Shown here: positions 62,102 to 64,000 of the stretch, piece after piece
How positions within the stretch are numbered: the first letter of the stretch is position 1
Layout of the letters: each line of letters begins with the position of its first letter
From: Schizochytrium sp. CCTCC M209059
Taxonomy: Eukaryota > Sar > Bigyra > Thraustochytrida > Thraustochytriidae
DNA: 64,000 bases
NCBI GenBank assembly: GCA_000818945.1
Contig: KN805463.1
Location: forward strand, 1-64,000
Direction: 5' to 3'
Notes under the pieces: generated by a model
Told to the model about the DNA's origin: nothing
What the model saw: only the letters and a program-made list of their open reading frames with translations
The model's database searches: none
Made by a program: the position numbers and the translations under genes

Positions 62102-63502
62102 ATGGAGCGCAGACGAAGCTCGTCCGCGGCGGCGGCAGTGGCGCTCGCGCTGCCCGAGGCCGAGGTCGAAGACGATGGCAGCGGCGGCAGCGGCAAGCTG
62201 CGGACGCGGTCGAGGTCCAGGTCGAGATCGAGGTCCAGGTCGAGGTCAGCGTCCACGAGCAAGAACGAGGGGGCCAGGCCGAGGGGCGAATCCTCCGCGT
62301 CCACCAAGAGCCGCCCCCGCGGACGCAGCACCATCATCACGTACGAGGAAGCTCACATGAACTTTGTGCTGGGGACCGCAGGGCTCTCTATGCTCGCGTT
62401 GTTGGCGCAAGACGGCCGCGAGGTGCTCTTTAACCTCGGCGGTCTGGTCGGACCCTTTGCCGTCTTCGCTGTGACTGACTTTTTGGTCAGCCACCGGCGC
62501 ATGCGCCATCGCGCAGAATACCTTTCGCAACTGTACGTGGCTGTCTTTGCCACCACAGCAGCCGGTGTCGCGGCCACTCGGTTTGGGGGCGGGTCCTGGC
62601 AGGAACTCCTCTTTCTTAACACCTCGGGCGCCTTTATCAGTGCGGCGCTCGGTATCATTATTCAGCACCACATTGTGTATCGCGACGAATCGGTTCATTC
62701 GCTAGAGCTTTTTCGCGGCGCCTTTTGTGGCGTCTGGACGAGTTTTGCCGGCATGGTGGTCATGGCGGCCCAGGACCTCCCCGATATCGGCGCAGGTATC
62801 GCCTACTTTGCAGGCACGATGATATTGGGCATAATTGCACACGAAGCCGGTCTCCGCGTCGGAGGTCGTCTCAATGAGACTGTGCTCGAGGACGACGAGG
62901 GCGGCAAGTATCTCATACTCCTTGCACGCTGGCTTCCCTACCTTTGTTCGTACATTGCCGCCGTGGCGCTCCTCAAGCACTTTTCGCCCACGCTTGGACT
63001 CTCGTACATTTTCGCCTTTCTCGGCTGCCTCACAGGCGATATCCCTCTGGCGCCAACAGATCTTGCTCTCAAAGGATATGCCGGCTACCTTTTGGCCGTG
63101 AGCAACGAAATGCTCTTTAATATCTTGGGGGTTGCCTTTATTGTCGCCACTCGCGCTTACTGCAGTGTCGCGGCGTCTCGTAAGGCTATTGCTCTCACCG
63201 CTTGCAAAAGCCCAGTTCTTGCAGAGATGCAAAACACTTATGCAGGCGCCATCTCCGTCTTTTGCGGCTCTGTCCAGGTCGCGCACAGCTTTGTGCTCGC
63301 GCTGCTTCCCGAGGATGTCAAGGATGACTTGTACTATGACCCTCGTACCCCTGGTTCTAATTCGATGCGCGAACTTGGCATTGAAATCAAGCAGGACGGA
63401 CCCGGCCAGCTCCCCTATGCCAGCGCCCTCGCTACGCGTCTTGCCATTGAGGCTTCGCTCGTTGTCGTAGCCTTTGCCGTCAAGATGGCCGTCCTTCGCT
63501 GA
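62102..63502 (+). CDS. CrcB/FEX-like fluoride channel-type membrane protein
   Basis: 466 residues, first ATG at 62102. A disordered N-terminus with an (Arg-Ser)n run (37-49) precedes about nine hydrophobic segments in two halves. The first half follows the CrcB pattern: an Arg in GVAATRF (155-161), LNTSGAF with Asn173 (172-178), GAFCGVWTSFAG (206-217, compare the FCGGxTTFS signature), and YFAGTMILGIIAHEAGLRVG (235-254). The second half is a weaker echo: IFAFLGCLTG (303-312) and VFCGSVQVAHSF (386-397). Eukaryotic FEX proteins are just such two-domain fusions and export fluoride at the plasma membrane. Here the better-conserved half is the first. Function is inferred from motif order only; another small-solute membrane protein cannot be excluded. 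Confidence 0.6.
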   Translation: MERRRSSSAAAAVALALPEAEVEDDGSGGSGKLRTRSRSRSRSRSRSRSASTSKNEGARPRGESSASTKSRPRGRSTIITYEEAHMNFVLGTAGLSMLALLAQDGREVLFNLGGLVGPFAVFAVTDFLVSHRRMRHRAEYLSQLYVAVFATTAAGVAATRFGGGSWQELLFLNTSGAFISAALGIIIQHHIVYRDESVHSLELFRGAFCGVWTSFAGMVVMAAQDLPDIGAGIAYFAGTMILGIIAHEAGLRVGGRLNETVLEDDEGGKYLILLARWLPYLCSYIAAVALLKHFSPTLGLSYIFAFLGCLTGDIPLAPTDLALKGYAGYLLAVSNEMLFNILGVAFIVATRAYCSVAASRKAIALTACKSPVLAEMQNTYAGAISVFCGSVQVAHSFVLALLPEDVKDDLYYDPRTPGSNSMRELGIEIKQDGPGQLPYASALATRLAIEASLVVVAFAVKMAVLR

Positions 63503-64000
63503 CCCTCATTTTCCCTTGATCATCACTCTTCGTTTCATCATTTTTTCCTTTGTTTACCGGAAATCTACGTATGACAACGTTTTTCAGTACAACTGACTGA
63601 CTGTGCCAGGCCTTTGAAAGGTCATGCATACCACACATCTTGCAAAAGTAGATCGCAAATTGCGTTGCGCAGCCAAACTTCCCGACAGTGAGCGCAAGAA
63701 CTTTGGTTTGTAGCCTAAAAGTAAGGAAAAGCAACGCGACTGAAAGCACAAGTACTTTCAGCTGTCCGCATGCGGCGTGCAGCGCGCGGTTCATTTGAAA
63801 AGGTGAATCGTTGGCGTGTGTCCCGAGAATGCGCGCTTGCGCCGTACGTTTCGTCATGGCGCGGCTGCAGTAGATGGGCGTCCTCTTCTGTACATTATTT
63901 TCAACGTGCTCAACGCCAAACGAAGAGGGAAGGCAGAGTAAGTATGAGAGCAGCAGCTTGATAACAGGGGGCATGACATCAAATATAGACTGTCCGTACC
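63503..64000. other. right-edge intergenic sequence
   Basis: About 500 bases of A/T-richer sequence after the CrcB/FEX-like gene. A minus-strand frame (63974-63480) overlaps that gene's stop and starts with a signal-like MPPVIKLLLSYLLCLPSS, but the rest is unremarkable; I do not call it. Confidence 0.4.

Noticed and set aside
63480..63974. 164-codon minus-strand frame with signal-peptide-like start
   Set aside because: Overlaps the stop of the CrcB/FEX-like gene, no domain, weak composition; cannot be supported.

Overview
The window is nuclear DNA from a GC-rich, gene-dense eukaryotic microbe. Most genes are long, mostly intronless open frames. Regulatory proteins carry polyglutamine, polyserine and polyalanine runs, and short introns (about 80-150 bases, GTAAGT/GTACGT donors) appear in a few genes. 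Protein families include LPCAT-type acyltransferase, PAF acetylhydrolase II, GT61 glycosyltransferase, UBX, F-box, RING and FKBP proteins, and a CrcB/FEX-like membrane protein. This fits a protist; a thraustochytrid (Labyrinthulomycetes, stramenopiles) is my best guess. That is inference from overall style, not from a marker gene.

Layout. 0-1 kb: a minus-strand multi-pass membrane protein with two predicted introns, running off the left edge. 1.9-6.1 kb: a 1422-residue acidic protein ending in a PHD finger and a methyltransferase-like domain. 7.5-13.8 kb: TPR co-chaperone, N-myristoylated PAF acetylhydrolase, beta-propeller protein, and fatty-acid/sterol hydroxylase. 14.9-15.4 kb: a small CIR_N-like gene interrupted by an in-frame TAG. 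15.4-24.9 kb: a gene desert full of microsatellites, including 106 perfect TTGTC units. 25-37.5 kb: polyQ regulator, UBX protein, F-box/ubiquitin-like protein, 7TM receptor-like protein, LPCAT with degenerate copies of its own 3' end, and a decayed acyl-CoA-synthetase-like gene beside a minisatellite. 37.5-48.1 kb: a second repeat desert. 48.1-63.5 kb: unusual kinase, RING-H2 protein, a head-to-head pair of IQ/WW proteins, GT61 enzyme, and the CrcB/FEX-like protein.

Themes. Ubiquitin/p97 and chaperone functions recur (TPR clamp, UBX, F-box, RING, FKBP). Lipid enzymes recur (PAF-AH, hydroxylase, LPCAT, AMP-ligase relic). The most unusual unit is the divergent pair at 53.8-59.8 kb. One protein joins IQ-WW units to a SAM-like domain and an FKBP prolyl isomerase. 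Its neighbour is an array of 11 IQ-WW units behind a B-box-like zinc finger. Their linker sequences are so alike that they must share a recent origin. I saw no rRNA, convincing tRNA, CRISPR array or intact transposon.
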